Positions 11,044 to 21,583 of a stretch of DNA of 64,000 nt are shown one piece after another. Below the pieces are notes generated by a model, which did no database searches, was not told where the DNA came from, and worked only from the letters and a program-made list of their open reading frames with translations. Location of the stretch: the NCBI GenBank assembly GCA_029817715.1, contig JARUPY010000089.1:1054001-1118000 (forward strand), read 5' to 3'. Position 1 is the first letter of the stretch; every line of letters begins with the position of its first letter. Source of the stretch: Melastoma dodecandrum. Its lineage: Eukaryota > Streptophyta > Magnoliopsida > Myrtales > Melastomataceae. The position numbers and the translations under genes are program-made.

Positions 11044-12403
11044 TTAGTAGAACAAGAAAGCACTTAGGAGCAGCGCGTACATCACTGGCAGGTAGAAACC
11101 ATAGCCATGGAGCTGTCTATTCGCAGAAGAGGCAGTGTTGCACAAGTTGAAGCCGTACCAAGTGTTGCCCGGGATGAAGGTTTCATATGTAAACTTAACG
11201 CCCCGAGACTTGTAAGCATAAACCTGGACATTGGAAGGTTTCCAGCCATCCGGGCCACTCCTGTACAGATAAAGATAGCATATCTTGTACGCACAGGGTC
11301 CAGTTATATCAAATGTGTCCGATGAGCACCGCTCAAATGTCCTCGTCGATGGGTCATCCAACCTTGGCGCATAAATCTGTTCACAAATCAAACAGCTCAA
11401 TAACAGAAACAAGATCTGGACAGGACACTGATCACCAATTATTGAATAAAGACACTCTACTACCAATCTGCAGGATTCTAAAGAAATTTGCTTCCAGCCA
11501 TCCACGAAGGAACTAAGAAATTTCCCAACTGTCCAGGAAAAGGACCCCTTTTCCTTATGAAGAGAACACAAATTGGTGAGAGCGACAAGACAACAATTCC
11601 CGATTCCCGAAATCAATTTTCCCCTAATTTAGTCTGCAAATCACATTAATCCCCGAATACAAAAGTCTCCAAAGCACTATCTCCTTCACCAGACAAAGTA
11701 CAGACCATTAACATTACGATCATGCAAGTGACGACACCTTCAATGAAAAGATGTTGGCCGAAACGCCCCTTAACATCTTCGGGACACCTAATATGAGGCA
11801 GAGTTCAACTTTGTCGATGTTGCTTGAACGCTGGATCATTAAAAAGACATGCATGCTCTAGCTTGTGGTTACAACTTCTTTCCACCAAGGGAACACATGA
11901 TCGAAACTAAGCGCAACTGAAGCACAATTTCACTATGATCGGTGAGAACTTCCAATAAGACCCAAAATTCCTCACAAAACAATCGGACACAGAAAAGACT
12001 TATTCAGGCCCCGATTATCAAAAAGAGGGACTGGAAAGCGTCAAAAACATCCTACAAGACACGGATAAGAGATCAACCTGATTGCCATAAGCATCTCCAA
12101 AAGAGAGGCTGATCTGATCACGCGTGTGCCGCGGCGAGGAGCAGCTCGTGACGATGACGACCCTGTAGGTGCAGCTCGCCGAGTTCTGAGCCAAGCACGA
12201 ACACCAAGTAACCGTCAATCATCAAAGACAGAGACGTCGGAGACTCTAAAAGAGGAAAAGGAACCCCTCCGGACGAAACTCACCTGAATATAAGTAATGT
12301 TGAAGTTCTCCTCCGCGCGGGGCTGGAGGGCGGACGAGTCGGCCTCCCTCGATAGGGCGAGCAAGGGCAATAACACGAGAAGCCAAGCGATCGCCCTGGC
12401 CAT
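11044..12403 (-). CDS. ATS3: Embryo-specific protein 3 (ATS3), PLAT/LH2 domain
   Basis: A small secreted plant protein with one PLAT/LH2 beta-sandwich; its biochemical role is not established, and the name comes from embryo expression in Arabidopsis. Three exons on the minus strand: 12403-12284, 12185-12078 and 11376-11044, giving 186 residues. Residues 1-23 are a signal peptide. The PLAT core runs from CTYRVVIVTSCSSPRHTRD through FGDAYGNQ to YLYRSGPDGWKPSNVQVY and GNTWYGFNLC. The C-terminus ends in a hydrophobic stretch (VMYALLLSAFLFY). Introns are 98 and 701 nt. All boundaries keep frame. The large second intron (12077-11377) has no other gene that I can see. Confidence 0.9.
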
Positions 12404-13062
12404 GTCTTGTCCGGGGGATCGTGCTCCGCCCGCCGGGAATCTCCGACTGAAAGGGGATGGCGCGGGGTCGTCGATGGTTTATCTTCCTGAGGAAGGAAGG
12501 ATCCCCGGTTGTCTGAGCTTTTGACCCATGCAATTATTAATGGGCGTCCGGACAAATCCCCGGTGAACGGGGTACGATGTTGTCGGGATGGAAAGTGGGC
12601 TGGGCTTTTGTAGTTTTGGGCTCCGATCCAGTTCATAATTGTGGGGGAAGAAGAAAAAGTGACTCCATTAATCAAACCCACGTTATTTCAAGATCCCACC
12701 AACAAATTATATTTGCATTGCATTTACTCATAGCCCTAACTAATTCACATGAAGAAGAACCTCCCAGTAAAAAAAAGGAATATCAACAATACGTCGGCGG
12801 CCACGTCTTGACAAATGATAGCTGGGCATTAATGTGAATGATCTTCAATTATAAATTCAATGATGTAACTCTGTACGAAACGTCATATGACCCCGGACAA
12901 AAGAACCAACAAATTATACATGTATACCTACTTCTGCGGCGAGATGCGTCGTCGTGTTCCGCATATATGTCTCCCCGTATACGTTATCCGTCCGGGGACA
13001 ACTCTACCGATGCTAAATTCCGGCGACTTGATCTTGGCGAGTAGTTGCATAATCGTCGAGCT
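12404..13062. other. Intergenic between ATS3 and XLT2
   Basis: Should contain the ATS3 promoter and the XLT2 3' UTR (both minus strand). I found no convincing TATA box or gene here. Confidence 0.4.
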
Positions 13063-14723
13063 TTACCTCCACTTGTATTCCCAATCCTCCTGCTCCCTGA
13101 ACCTCCTCATTACACCTTCAATGGCAATGTCGAAGGCGTCCTTCGTGCTCTCCAGGCCTTGCTCCGGCAATGCATACACCAACCTTGGGATGTATTCGAT
13201 CACCTTCTCCCTCATCCGTCTCACGTCCTCGTCGCTGTACCCTTCCAGCACTTCCTTTATGCTCTTGTTCCCTGCTTTTACCTCGTTCCTGTCTATGAAT
13301 ACGGAGTAGCTATCCGTCTCGCTCGGTAGGAACCACTCGTACTGGTAGTACGCGCTCCTCCTCCAGAATAGGACTGGGATAGAGCCTGCCACCATGCAGT
13401 CGAATAGAGATCTCCGAGTGAAGCTGTCACCCCGAGGTTGAAGGCAGAATTTCGAGCCCAGGAATGTACGGAGGACGGCCAAGGTGTCGTTCGAGCACCT
13501 CCCTGCGGCACAGTTCACTGCCTGGCATGCCCCGGAAGCGTTGCGACACTGATCGAGAAGCAGGCCCCGGAAGTCGTTCTTGATCTCGCTGCGTGTACCT
13601 CCCGCAAAGCAGAACAGGGTATCCCGCTGACGCGTGCGGACGAAGTCCTGCCATGCCACCACATCCGAGTCGCTTCTGGGGTGGAATCCAGTGGGGTAAG
13701 GCACGCCGACGTCGAAGTAGTCCCAGGGATTCCGCTCAATGAGAAGACGCGTGATATTCCTCATCCCTCCCATGTAAATGCAGCTAGATCCCCAGTCCTC
13801 ATTCCTTGACCGCCGGAAATCCCACGTTATCCTCCCCATGGTCACGAAATGATTCCATCCACTTGAGTTCTTGTAGTACTCCTGCTCCTTCAACCAGTCA
13901 AGCATCATCCTGCAGTGCCTGTCCCGGTCCTCCGCGCTGTGATTGAGCCACAAGTACTTGCCAACCGCAAGCCCTGCATAGAATGGGATATAGAACGCTG
14001 CAGCCGAACCTGGCTCCATCGTCCTGCATTTATGCTTCATGATCCTGTTGTGGAATATTACCTCTGTCACGAACTGGTCCGTTCTGAACCAGGCGGGGAC
14101 TAAACCCTTGGGCACAATCCCGGCAACATGTTTCGCAGGTGGACCGAACCCTTTGCTCACAAGAGATTCACAGCTCGAACTCCAGGGGTTCAAATTGTCG
14201 CACTGGTCGAGGATTTCGGTGTTGAAGAAGTTCGGCAGCTCGTACACATAAATCCGACCTGAATTCAATTTCCAAGATTCGACCATCTACTAATCTGTAA
14301 AACCTCACCACAACCATGAACATCACGGAGAGTATGGATAGTACCAGAATCACAATTGTCGTGTTTAGAGGAGGCACGTAGGCCAGCAGCCGCGAAGGAT
14401 GAGGCAAGGGCATCTGTCGACGCGTCAGGTGATGAGAACCGGCGGTTGCCATGGTTTGAGGAAAGAGAAAAAGGAAGGGATCGAGCAGAGAAGAAGAGAA
14501 CGATCTGGAGGGAGATGAAGGCGAGGAAGAGGAAGGTCCGACCGCCGTGATGCTGACCGAGGGAGAAGCTGTAAGGGGAGTGTGGGGAGCCGGTGAGGGA
14601 ACCGAAGGAGGTCTTACGGTTGTGGAGCAACAGTTCCTTGGAAGGGGCGGTGGCAGCGGCGGCAGCTGCAGTCTTCTTGTGGTGGTGTTCCGGCGAAGAC
14701 AGGCGATCGGAAACCGGAAGCAT
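13063..14723 (-). CDS. XLT2: Xyloglucan galactosyltransferase, GT47 (XLT2-like)
   Basis: A Golgi type II membrane glycosyltransferase that adds galactose to xyloglucan side chains; XLT2 targets the middle xylosyl unit and the relative MUR3 the third. Two exons, 14723-14345 and 14258-13063, give 524 residues (Arabidopsis XLT2 about 517). The cytosolic tail starts MLPVSD and the membrane anchor is near residues 62-80. The exostosin domain starts at RIYVYELP and includes the nucleotide-sugar motif region DSFTRRSLFDCMVAGSIPVLFW. The 86-nt intron (14344-14259) has GT-AG ends and restores the CDSGRIYVYELP junction. Without splicing the frame breaks, so the intron is inferred from conservation. MUR3 could be confused with XLT2; the N-terminus favours XLT2. 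Confidence 0.88.
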
Positions 14724-14876
14724 AACGTTGAGCGACGGAGGCGGGCTTTGATGGTCCTTCCGGAATCGGAAAGTATGAGCGAGTTTGTGGGGAAGTGACG
14801 GGAAGAAAGGATGGAAAGGGAATGGGGTTGTGTACAGAGGAAGACGCAAAAGGGAGGAGTAAAAATTGGACCCGAC

Positions 14877-14892
14877 CCCCCCCCCCCCCCCA
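14877..14892. repeat. Poly-C tract
   Basis: A run of about 15-16 C just upstream of XLT2. It is a likely site of length error in sequencing. Confidence 0.8.
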
Positions 14893-14959
14893 GCCGGGTA
14901 CCTGCCACGTGTCGGTATCCTACGCCAGCAACTAACCATCTCTGTGTCCCAAGACCCAT

Positions 14960-16003
14960 GTACAGGGCTGAACTGAGGCACTGAATTCGTGGTATGTCTT
15001 AATATGTACCGGCCTGGTAGTAGCATAAAGTATTGCAAGCTACTCCATGGCTTGAGATTGAAGTAAGCAGAGCAGCCGCAGGCGGTGAATGAAGAACGTT
15101 AACTGCGGCAGGATTGGGACACCCGTAACATTGTGTCCTTTTCCGACAGCGAGAGCTCCTATCTCCACCGTCCCTTTCTAAGAAAATCGGACGGGGGAGA
15201 ACAATCGGAGCGGACCCAAGGATTGCGGTGCGTGTTTAGCTGTCGGAACTGGCGCTGGGTCCACCAACCCAGTTTTTTGTTGGGTAGCGAGTTGGGGGGC
15301 ATTGGACGGAATAATGTGGCCTCAAAAATGGCAGCCGACGGTGAGTACGTATTCTGCCTAAGGCTACAAAGTTATTACACCACCGACGCAGGTAAGTCGT
15401 CGAGGAACGATGCACGACGTGGGAACCAACACACGTCGGTGTCGCGCTCAAAGGGGAGTGGAACACTGGGACGTGCGTGGGTTTAGATTTTATCTGAGGA
15501 AGTTTTTGTCCCCCCTCCCCCCCTCGACACCATTCATCCCAGTCAATGATTCCTTTGACAACCCAAGGAGTCGGAAATGATTCCAATCCCAAGAAATCGT
15601 TGGTCAAACGACATGACGGGTTTGTTCCCAAATGGTCCGTTTTCTAATAGAATTATCATAAATTAAACATCCTAAGCTTCCTGACCGTTTTGTTAAAAAT
15701 AGATTAGATAACTTGGGCCTTATTCATTTTACAGGGCCGGGCCATGAATCTATTGGACCGTTTAAATTCGGGCCAAAGCCCAATATCCGTGTTGGATGAG
15801 AGACGACGTAATTCGTACCCCCACGGAAGCTACGCTGCATCGGACCGCACCCAATCACTGATGGTCCGTGCCTGGGGAAATCTACTTGGAATGGATGACT
15901 CTGTTTGTTTTCCCTTCGAGCGGTAAACGCAGGCCAATTACAAAGGAAAGCAGTGCGGTGGACCAGAATATTGTCTGTCTATTCATTCGTCCAAATTTCT
16001 CAG
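14960..16003. other. Intergenic/KEA upstream region
   Basis: About 1 kb between XLT2 and the first recognisable KEA exon. I searched it by eye for the N-terminal KEA exons and found none, so the antiporter gene is missing its 5' two thirds. Open frames here have no domain. Confidence 0.4.
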
Positions 16004-16249
16004 TGCAGTGATAAGCTTGGACTCAGTCTCGAGCTAGGTTCGTTTGTTGCTGGAGTTATGATATCTACCACCGATTTCGGACAGCATGCTCTCGATCAGG
16101 TACTCTTCAGTATGAAAAGGGATTCATATTGGTTATATTTAATTAGATACAGATTTTTTGTCTCGTTGCCGTGGTTCAGGTGGCATGACTCTTTTCAAAT
16201 ACATGTTCTCTGCATTTCAGACCGGCATTAGTTCCATGTTCTTTCGTTC

Positions 16250-16254
16250 CTGAC
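16250..16254 (+). repeat. Target-site duplication, left
   Basis: The pentamer ctgac directly precedes the left LTR and is repeated right after the right LTR (21584-21588). A 5-bp duplication is typical of Ty1/copia integration. Confidence 0.9.
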
Positions 16255-16542
16255 TGAAGAACTTTAGAAACCCAGGAAGATTATCAAGAAGAAGAAAGCG
16301 ATAAGGTTGAAGGAACGAGGAGGAAGAAGGAGGAGCAGGGGAGGCGAAGGTTCTTTCATTCTGTTGGAAAAACAACCCTGTCAGACAAACCCAGCACCGC
16401 GTACTCTAAATACCTCGCACACCAACCCGTTGTAACGACTATTGTAATTATAAAATTATCCTTTACTTAACAGCCGTTATCTGGGTCGGGTCGTTCATTT
16501 GGCTTGTGCTCCTGATGGGCCATGTGTGTCACCAGTCCAACA
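16255..16542 (-). repeat. 3' LTR of the copia element
   Basis: 288 bp, the direct partner of 21296-21583. On the minus strand it starts TGTTGG and ends TTCA. The long C-terminal reading frame of the polyprotein runs about 45 bases into it. Confidence 0.93.
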
Positions 16543-19500
16543 CTTCCCCGCAGACCAGGCCTCTCCACAGACTAAGCCTTTCCCTTTTTCTCTTCGATCT
16601 TCAGATTCTTCAACCACCACATCTCGACCTTCATCACTGTCATTATTCTTCGTTTCTCCTTCTACATTCAAGTTTCCCTCTACAAGGCCCCTTCTATCAT
16701 CACCAACTCCTGTCTTAACAGGTTTTGTCGCCACTGTCATCTTAGTTCGAATGTTCAGAAACTTCTGAACAGAAATCACCTTGGTTAATGGGTCTGCCAG
16801 CTGATCCTCTGAGTTCACATGGAGGACTTGGAGCTTCCCATTGAGAACCTTTTCCCGTACAAAGTGGAAGTCAATCTCCACATGCTTAGTTCGGGCATGT
16901 AAGACAGGATTCGCTGCAATCTGGACAGTGCTGAGGTTATCGCAATACACAATTGGAATCAACAAGCTAGTCTCAGGATCCGTTCCAGAACCCGTTCCAT
17001 GCTGCAAATTCACTCCCTGCATCTCTAACACCAAGTTCTTCACCCACATCGCTTCTGCTACTCCGTCAGCCAAGGCTCGAAACTCAGCTTCTGTACTTGA
17101 GCGTGAAACCACGCGTTGTTTATGGGAAACCCAAGACACTAAATTAGGACCAATAAAGGCACAGTATCCAGTGGTACTCTTTCTATCATCAGGGCAGCTG
17201 GCCCAGTCAGCATCCGTGAAGCATGATATTTCAATCTCATTAGCAGCTGCAATGGTGATACCGTGAGTTGGCGTGCCTTTGAGATACCGAAGGATACGTT
17301 TAACCGCCTGTAAATGCGATGTTGTAGGACAATGCAAGAACTGACAAACTTTGTTCACCGCGTAGCATATATCAGGGCGAGTGTTGGTGCAGTATTGTAG
17401 TGCACCAACCAAGCTGCGGTAAACAGAGGGATCAGATAAGGGCTCTCCTTCATACCTAGACAGCAGAGAGGTTGTGGACATAGGAGTGGGGACTGGGCGA
17501 CTGTCTGATAACTCTGCCCTTACAAGTAATTCCCGTATATACTTCTCTTGGCAGAGATGGATAGTATCTCCAGTGCGAGTAACCTGGAAACCCAGAAAGT
17601 ATGACAGTTCTCCCAAGTCCTTGAGAGCAAAGGTCTCATTTAGATGTACCAGTAGAGTTGCTATTCCTTCTGTGTTAGAACCAGTCACTATTATATCATC
17701 TACATACACCAAAATGATAATCAGACCAGCAGCAGAATGTTGATGAAATAAGGAAGCATCGGCCTGAGAGTTCGCAAACCCCAGGCTGCTTAAACAAGTA
17801 CTCAACTTCATATACCACGCACGTGGACTTTGCTTCAAACCATAGAGGGCCTTTTGTAATTGACATACATGAGTGGGACGAGTAGGATCCTCAAAACCAG
17901 GTGGCTGCTGCATTAAAACTGTTTCCTGAAGTTCTCCATTCAAGAAAGCATTGTGGACGTCAAGCTGTCTCAACTGCCAGCCATAGGTAACCGCAAGGTA
18001 GAGAACTACACGAATAGTTTGGTGTTTAACAACAGGACTAAACGTTTCTGTGTAGTCAATGCCTGGTGATTGGTGGAATCCTTTCGCCACTAACCTGGCC
18101 TTGCAACGCTCTAAAGACTCGGTCGAGGTGAGCTTAACCTTAAACACCCACTTACACCCAACTACTCGCACAAGCTGCCATGTTTCGTTTCGCAACAACG
18201 CCTCAAATTCATCTCTCATAGCTTGTCTCCATATAGGAGTAGTAAGAGCCTCATGAATAGAAACTGGTTCAGTAGGCAGTAAAGGGGAGGGTTGTTGGCT
18301 GGTGTGAAAAAGTTTCGGTTTGAAGATGCCTGCTTTAGATCTAGTTACCATTGGATGTAGGTTATCGTGGTGTTGGACAGGTGGAACACTAACAGCAGTT
18401 GTTGGCAATGGTGCAGCTGGCAAACCAGGATCACAGGAGACAGACTGGTGGGAAGGTGGGAGAGTAAGAGGAGAGGTTGAAGGAATATCTAAGACAGGTG
18501 AGGGTAATGGAGGGGAAGGAAAATCAAAAGAAGAGGAGGGTACAGAAGCAGAATAGGGAATTGGATGAACCACTACGGGAAGGCAAGGAGAAGAGGAAGT
18601 GGAAGGTGGAGAAGATGATGCCGAGAATGAGCTAGCTTTAAAAGGAAAGGTGTCCTCATCAAACAGAACATCTCTAGATATGTACAGTTTTCCAGAACTA
18701 TGGTCCAAGCAGATATACCCCTTGTGTGACGCACTCTTACCCAAAAGAACACACTGAACTGACCTAGGTTCTAGTTTGTGGGAATTGTAGGGTCTGAGGC
18801 AAGGATAACAGGAGCAGCCAAACACACGAAGAGAAGGATAGTCAGGTTTGGATCCAGTAAGAGATTCCAGAGGAGAAGAAAAATGGAGAATTTTTGAAGG
18901 TAGAAGATTGATTATAGTAACCGCTTCATGGAAAGCGTACACCCAAAAGGACAGTGGAACACTAGCATGAGTCAACAGGGCGAGTCCCACTTCTACAACA
19001 TGACGATTTTTCCGTTCCACACGACCATTTTGCTGTGGTGTGTGTGGACATGAAAGCTGATGAGTGATACCCAGCTGTAGGAGGTAAGTATGAAGAGGAC
19101 GGAACTCACCTCCCCAGTCAGAGCGAACTGTGGAGATATTAGCCTTGAACTGATTCTGTATCATTGCAAGAAACTGCTTAAATGCAGACAAGGCTTGGGA
19201 TTTGGCACTAAGAAAATATATCCATGTATATCTAGTGGCATCATCAATTAGCAGCAAGAAATAACGTGCACCAGTGACAGCCATAACAGGGGAAGGTCCC
19301 CAAATGTCTGTATGGATGAGTTGAAATGGTTTGACTGCATGGGATGATGATAAAGGAAAAGAAAGTTGATGATGTTTACTTGTAGCACAAGTATGACAAC
19401 GACGAGGTAAGTCTGAGATATTTGAGTCTGTACGTTGACGTAAAATCCTAGACAATATCTCAGAACCGGGGTGTCCTAAACGGGCATGCCAGGTAACTGA

Positions 19501-19545
19501 AGACGTTGTATGTAGCTTGGAAACAGGAAACTGTGAGGTAGCCAT
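16495..19545 (-). CDS. Copia integrase-reverse transcriptase-RNase H
   Basis: A long open frame. The zinc-binding HHCC region of integrase includes WHARLGHPGSEIL and CHTCATSKH; the catalytic core has HTDIWGP, DDATRYTW and QNGRVERKNR. Reverse transcriptase starts near WQLVRVVGCKWVFKVKL and carries the YVDD box (LVYVDDIIVTG). RNase H includes DADWASCPDDRKSTTGYC and SSTEAEFRALADG. A small deletion upstream of VGCKWVF shortens the usual linker. The last about 70 residues (after DPLTKVISVQKFL) are hydrophilic and element-specific. The true polyprotein begins further upstream; a frame break at 19732-19738 separates it. Confidence 0.93.
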   Translation of the reverse strand: MATSQFPVSKLHTTSSVTWHARLGHPGSEILSRILRQRTDSNISDLPRRCHTCATSKHHQLSFPLSSSHAVKPFQLIHTDIWGPSPVMAVTGARYFLLLIDDATRYTWIYFLSAKSQALSAFKQFLAMIQNQFKANISTVRSDWGGEFRPLHTYLLQLGITHQLSCPHTPQQNGRVERKNRHVVEVGLALLTHASVPLSFWVYAFHEAVTIINLLPSKILHFSSPLESLTGSKPDYPSLRVFGCSCYPCLRPYNSHKLEPRSVQCVLLGKSASHKGYICLDHSSGKLYISRDVLFDEDTFPFKASSFSASSSPPSTSSSPCLPVVVHPIPYSASVPSSSFDFPSPPLPSPVLDIPSTSPLTLPPSHQSVSCDPGLPAAPLPTTAVSVPPVQHHDNLHPMVTRSKAGIFKPKLFHTSQQPSPLLPTEPVSIHEALTTPIWRQAMRDEFEALLRNETWQLVRVVGCKWVFKVKLTSTESLERCKARLVAKGFHQSPGIDYTETFSPVVKHQTIRVVLYLAVTYGWQLRQLDVHNAFLNGELQETVLMQQPPGFEDPTRPTHVCQLQKALYGLKQSPRAWYMKLSTCLSSLGFANSQADASLFHQHSAAGLIIILVYVDDIIVTGSNTEGIATLLVHLNETFALKDLGELSYFLGFQVTRTGDTIHLCQEKYIRELLVRAELSDSRPVPTPMSTTSLLSRYEGEPLSDPSVYRSLVGALQYCTNTRPDICYAVNKVCQFLHCPTTSHLQAVKRILRYLKGTPTHGITIAAANEIEISCFTDADWASCPDDRKSTTGYCAFIGPNLVSWVSHKQRVVSRSSTEAEFRALADGVAEAMWVKNLVLEMQGVNLQHGTGSGTDPETSLLIPIVYCDNLSTVQIAANPVLHARTKHVEIDFHFVREKVLNGKLQVLHVNSEDQLADPLTKVISVQKFLNIRTKMTVATKPVKTGVGDDRRGLVEGNLNVEGETKNNDSDEGRDVVVEESEDRREKGKGLVCGEAWSAGKCWTGDTHGPSGAQAK
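16543..16553 (-). other. Polypurine tract
   Basis: On the minus strand GCGGGGAAG directly precedes the 3' LTR, the position used to prime plus-strand synthesis. It is short and imperfect. Confidence 0.5.
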
Positions 19546-19726
19546 GACGGATACGGGTGAACTATCTGCAGTTGAGTTGGGTAGGTTGAGAAGTGGCGAA
19601 GATGGTGGTGCTGATTTATTGCTGGAAAGGAGCAGAGGAGGTGGAAGTGATGGGAGGAGTGGCTGAAGTGTGTACAGACCCTGACGCAGTTGACCCTGAA
19701 GAAGAATAGACCCTGTAAACTTATCC

Positions 19727-20764
19727 TTAATAAAAAAAGGTATCAGAATTAAACTCTACACTAACATTGTTATCTTGACATAACTTTGACACACTGACAA
19801 TTTTTCTAGACATATGGGGAGTATGAAGGACATTTAGTAACTGAAGCAAACCAGCAAAGGTGGAGAGGTATCTATTTCCTGTGTTCTGTATATTCACACG
19901 TGCACCATTGCCAACAAGGACAGAAGCATTACCTGCATAAGGGGATAGAGTATGTAGGTCTGCAGTATTGGGTGTGACATGATGCGTGGCCCCTGTGTCA
20001 ATGAGCCAAGCGTTCGAACTAGAAACATGACAACTTACTGGTAGGGAGGACGACACAGGTAAATGGTTAGGTGGGCAAGAGGAGGGATGTTCTGGGTAGT
20101 GTATGAGGTTAGTCAGATGTGTTTGAGGTGGAAAAGGTGGGACTGGATCAGAACTGCTAGACTGCATCTGCAGTGAAGAGGGTTGAGTTCTGTAATAACA
20201 GGCTAAAGAAGTGTGACCAATTTTAAAGCAAATCTGACAACGAGGTTTCGGTTTTGAGGATGTTGGTCTACTGCCCCACTGTGGTAGTCTATTGCCCCAC
20301 TGCATGTCAAAGGTGTATGGACGAGAAGGTGGTCTGCCAAGAAGGCTTGTTTGAGAAGTAACAGGACGGTTGGGGTTAGGTTGCCAATGAGGTCGGCTTG
20401 GGGGCCGAGGTAATGATGCAATTGTATGTGGTGGAGGTAAGGAAATATCATGATGCCTCACGTGATGGGATCGAAGCGCAGAGAGATTTACCTGAGGTAA
20501 TGTGCTGTCCGTTACATAACGCCGTTCCAGCCGCATATCGAAATTGAGGAGTAGATTGTGTACTTCTTCCAACTGTGGTTGATCTGTCCTGTTATAAATC
20601 GCCGTCACCACTGCATCATATTCAGCCGGCAGTCCCTCCATCATGTACCATAAATAATCCCGATACCTTACTGGTTCACCGATTGCGCTCAGTTGGTCGG
20701 ACAGAGATTTCAGACAATTCAGATATTGCTGCATAGTACGACCATCCTTCCGCAGTTGTTGCAT
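19727..20764 (-). pseudogene. Copia gag (C-terminal part) and protease, frame-broken
   Basis: Gag contains a CCHC zinc knuckle (CQICFKIGHTSLAC) and is followed by an aspartic protease with the DTGATHH active site. The frame closes at 19727 because a run of seven A (T on the coding strand) appears one base too long; the expected continuation KDKFTGSILL is read in the neighbouring frame. Confidence 0.85.
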
Positions 20765-21087
20765 CTATAGTCGAAGATCAGAATACGAGATGGAGAAGCA
20801 GATTCGTACCGATTTCGTAAGAATTCCCATACTTCACAGGAACTCTTGCAGCAAACAACTTGGCTCAGTGGTTCAGCGGTTAAGGATGAGAAGAGAAGAC
20901 TCATGACCCCCTTATCTGTGCGCTGCCATTGTCTGTATTCTGGGTTTAAAATCAGGCCACTATCGTCCAGAAACTGAGCAGGAACATATGTATTTCCAAA
21001 AATAAAATCCTCAAAGCCAGACGCAATGACTGCTGCAAGAATCTGTCCTTTCCACAAAACATAGTTACCATTGTCCAGTTTCACCAA
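20719..21087 (-). pseudogene. Copia gag N-terminal part
   Basis: Begins with the typical copia gag opening (LDNGNYVLWKGQILAAVIASG), followed by the GVMSLLFSSLTAEPL region. A one-base indel at about 20765-20790 throws the frame off just before the QQLRKDGRTMQQYL segment, which continues in another frame. Confidence 0.82.
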
Positions 21088-21283
21088 GTTCGCAAAAACA
21101 CCTGTTGGGATTTGAGTCTATGTGAGTCCCGAAGCCATGGACTGCAAGGACAACCCAGATCCTGGAGTCTGCCCAGAAGGAAAAAGTGGTGATGCTGGAT
21201 GGGACGGTTGTTCAGCCATTGAAGCTTAACTCCGACGAAGAAATGCGGAAGAGTGTGACCAAGTTTGGCTCCGAGCCTTGCAG

Positions 21284-21295
21284 GCTCTGATACCA
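21284..21295 (-). other. Primer-binding site (initiator Met-tRNA)
   Basis: TGGTATCAGAGC on the minus strand, immediately inside the 5' LTR, is complementary to the 3' end of plant initiator Met-tRNA, the standard copia primer. Confidence 0.92.
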
Positions 21296-21583
21296 TGAAG
21301 AACTTTAGAAACCCAGGAAGATTATCAAGAAGAAGAAAGCGATAAGGTTGAAGGAACGAGGATGAAGAAGGAGGAGCAGGGGAGGCGAAGGTTCTTTCAT
21401 TCTATTAGAAAAACAACCCTGTCAGACAAACCCAGCACCGCGTACTCTAAATACCTCGCACACCAACACGTTGTAACGACTATTGTAATTACAAAATTAT
21501 CCTTTACTTAACAGCCGTTATCTGGGTCGGGTCGTTCATTTGGCTTGTGCTCCTGATGGGCCATGTGTGTCACCAGTCCAACA
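21296..21583 (-). repeat. 5' LTR of the copia element
   Basis: 288 bp, with five substitutions by eye against 16255-16542. Followed at 21584-21588 by the second copy of the ctgac target duplication. Confidence 0.93.

Larger units (their letters stand above)
16255..21583 (-). mobile_element. Full-length Ty1/copia retrotransposon
   Basis: A 5,329-bp element read on the minus strand with two 288-bp LTRs that begin TGTTGG and end TTCA, a ctgac target duplication, a primer-binding site matching initiator Met-tRNA, and gag-protease-integrase-RT-RNase H order. By eye the LTRs differ at five positions, so the insertion is recent. The coding region has at least two single-base frame breaks (near 20765 and in an A run at 19732-19738), so this copy is probably not autonomous. 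It sits in a KEA intron in the antisense direction. Confidence 0.95.

Noticed and set aside
14168..14959. Second minus-strand frame upstream of XLT2 as a separate gene
   Set aside because: It is the wrong frame over XLT2 exon 1; the correct frame joins through the 86-nt intron.
16495..16542. Polyprotein C-terminus inside the LTR as an extra gene
   Set aside because: The frame only runs through by chance into the LTR; no domain after RNase H.
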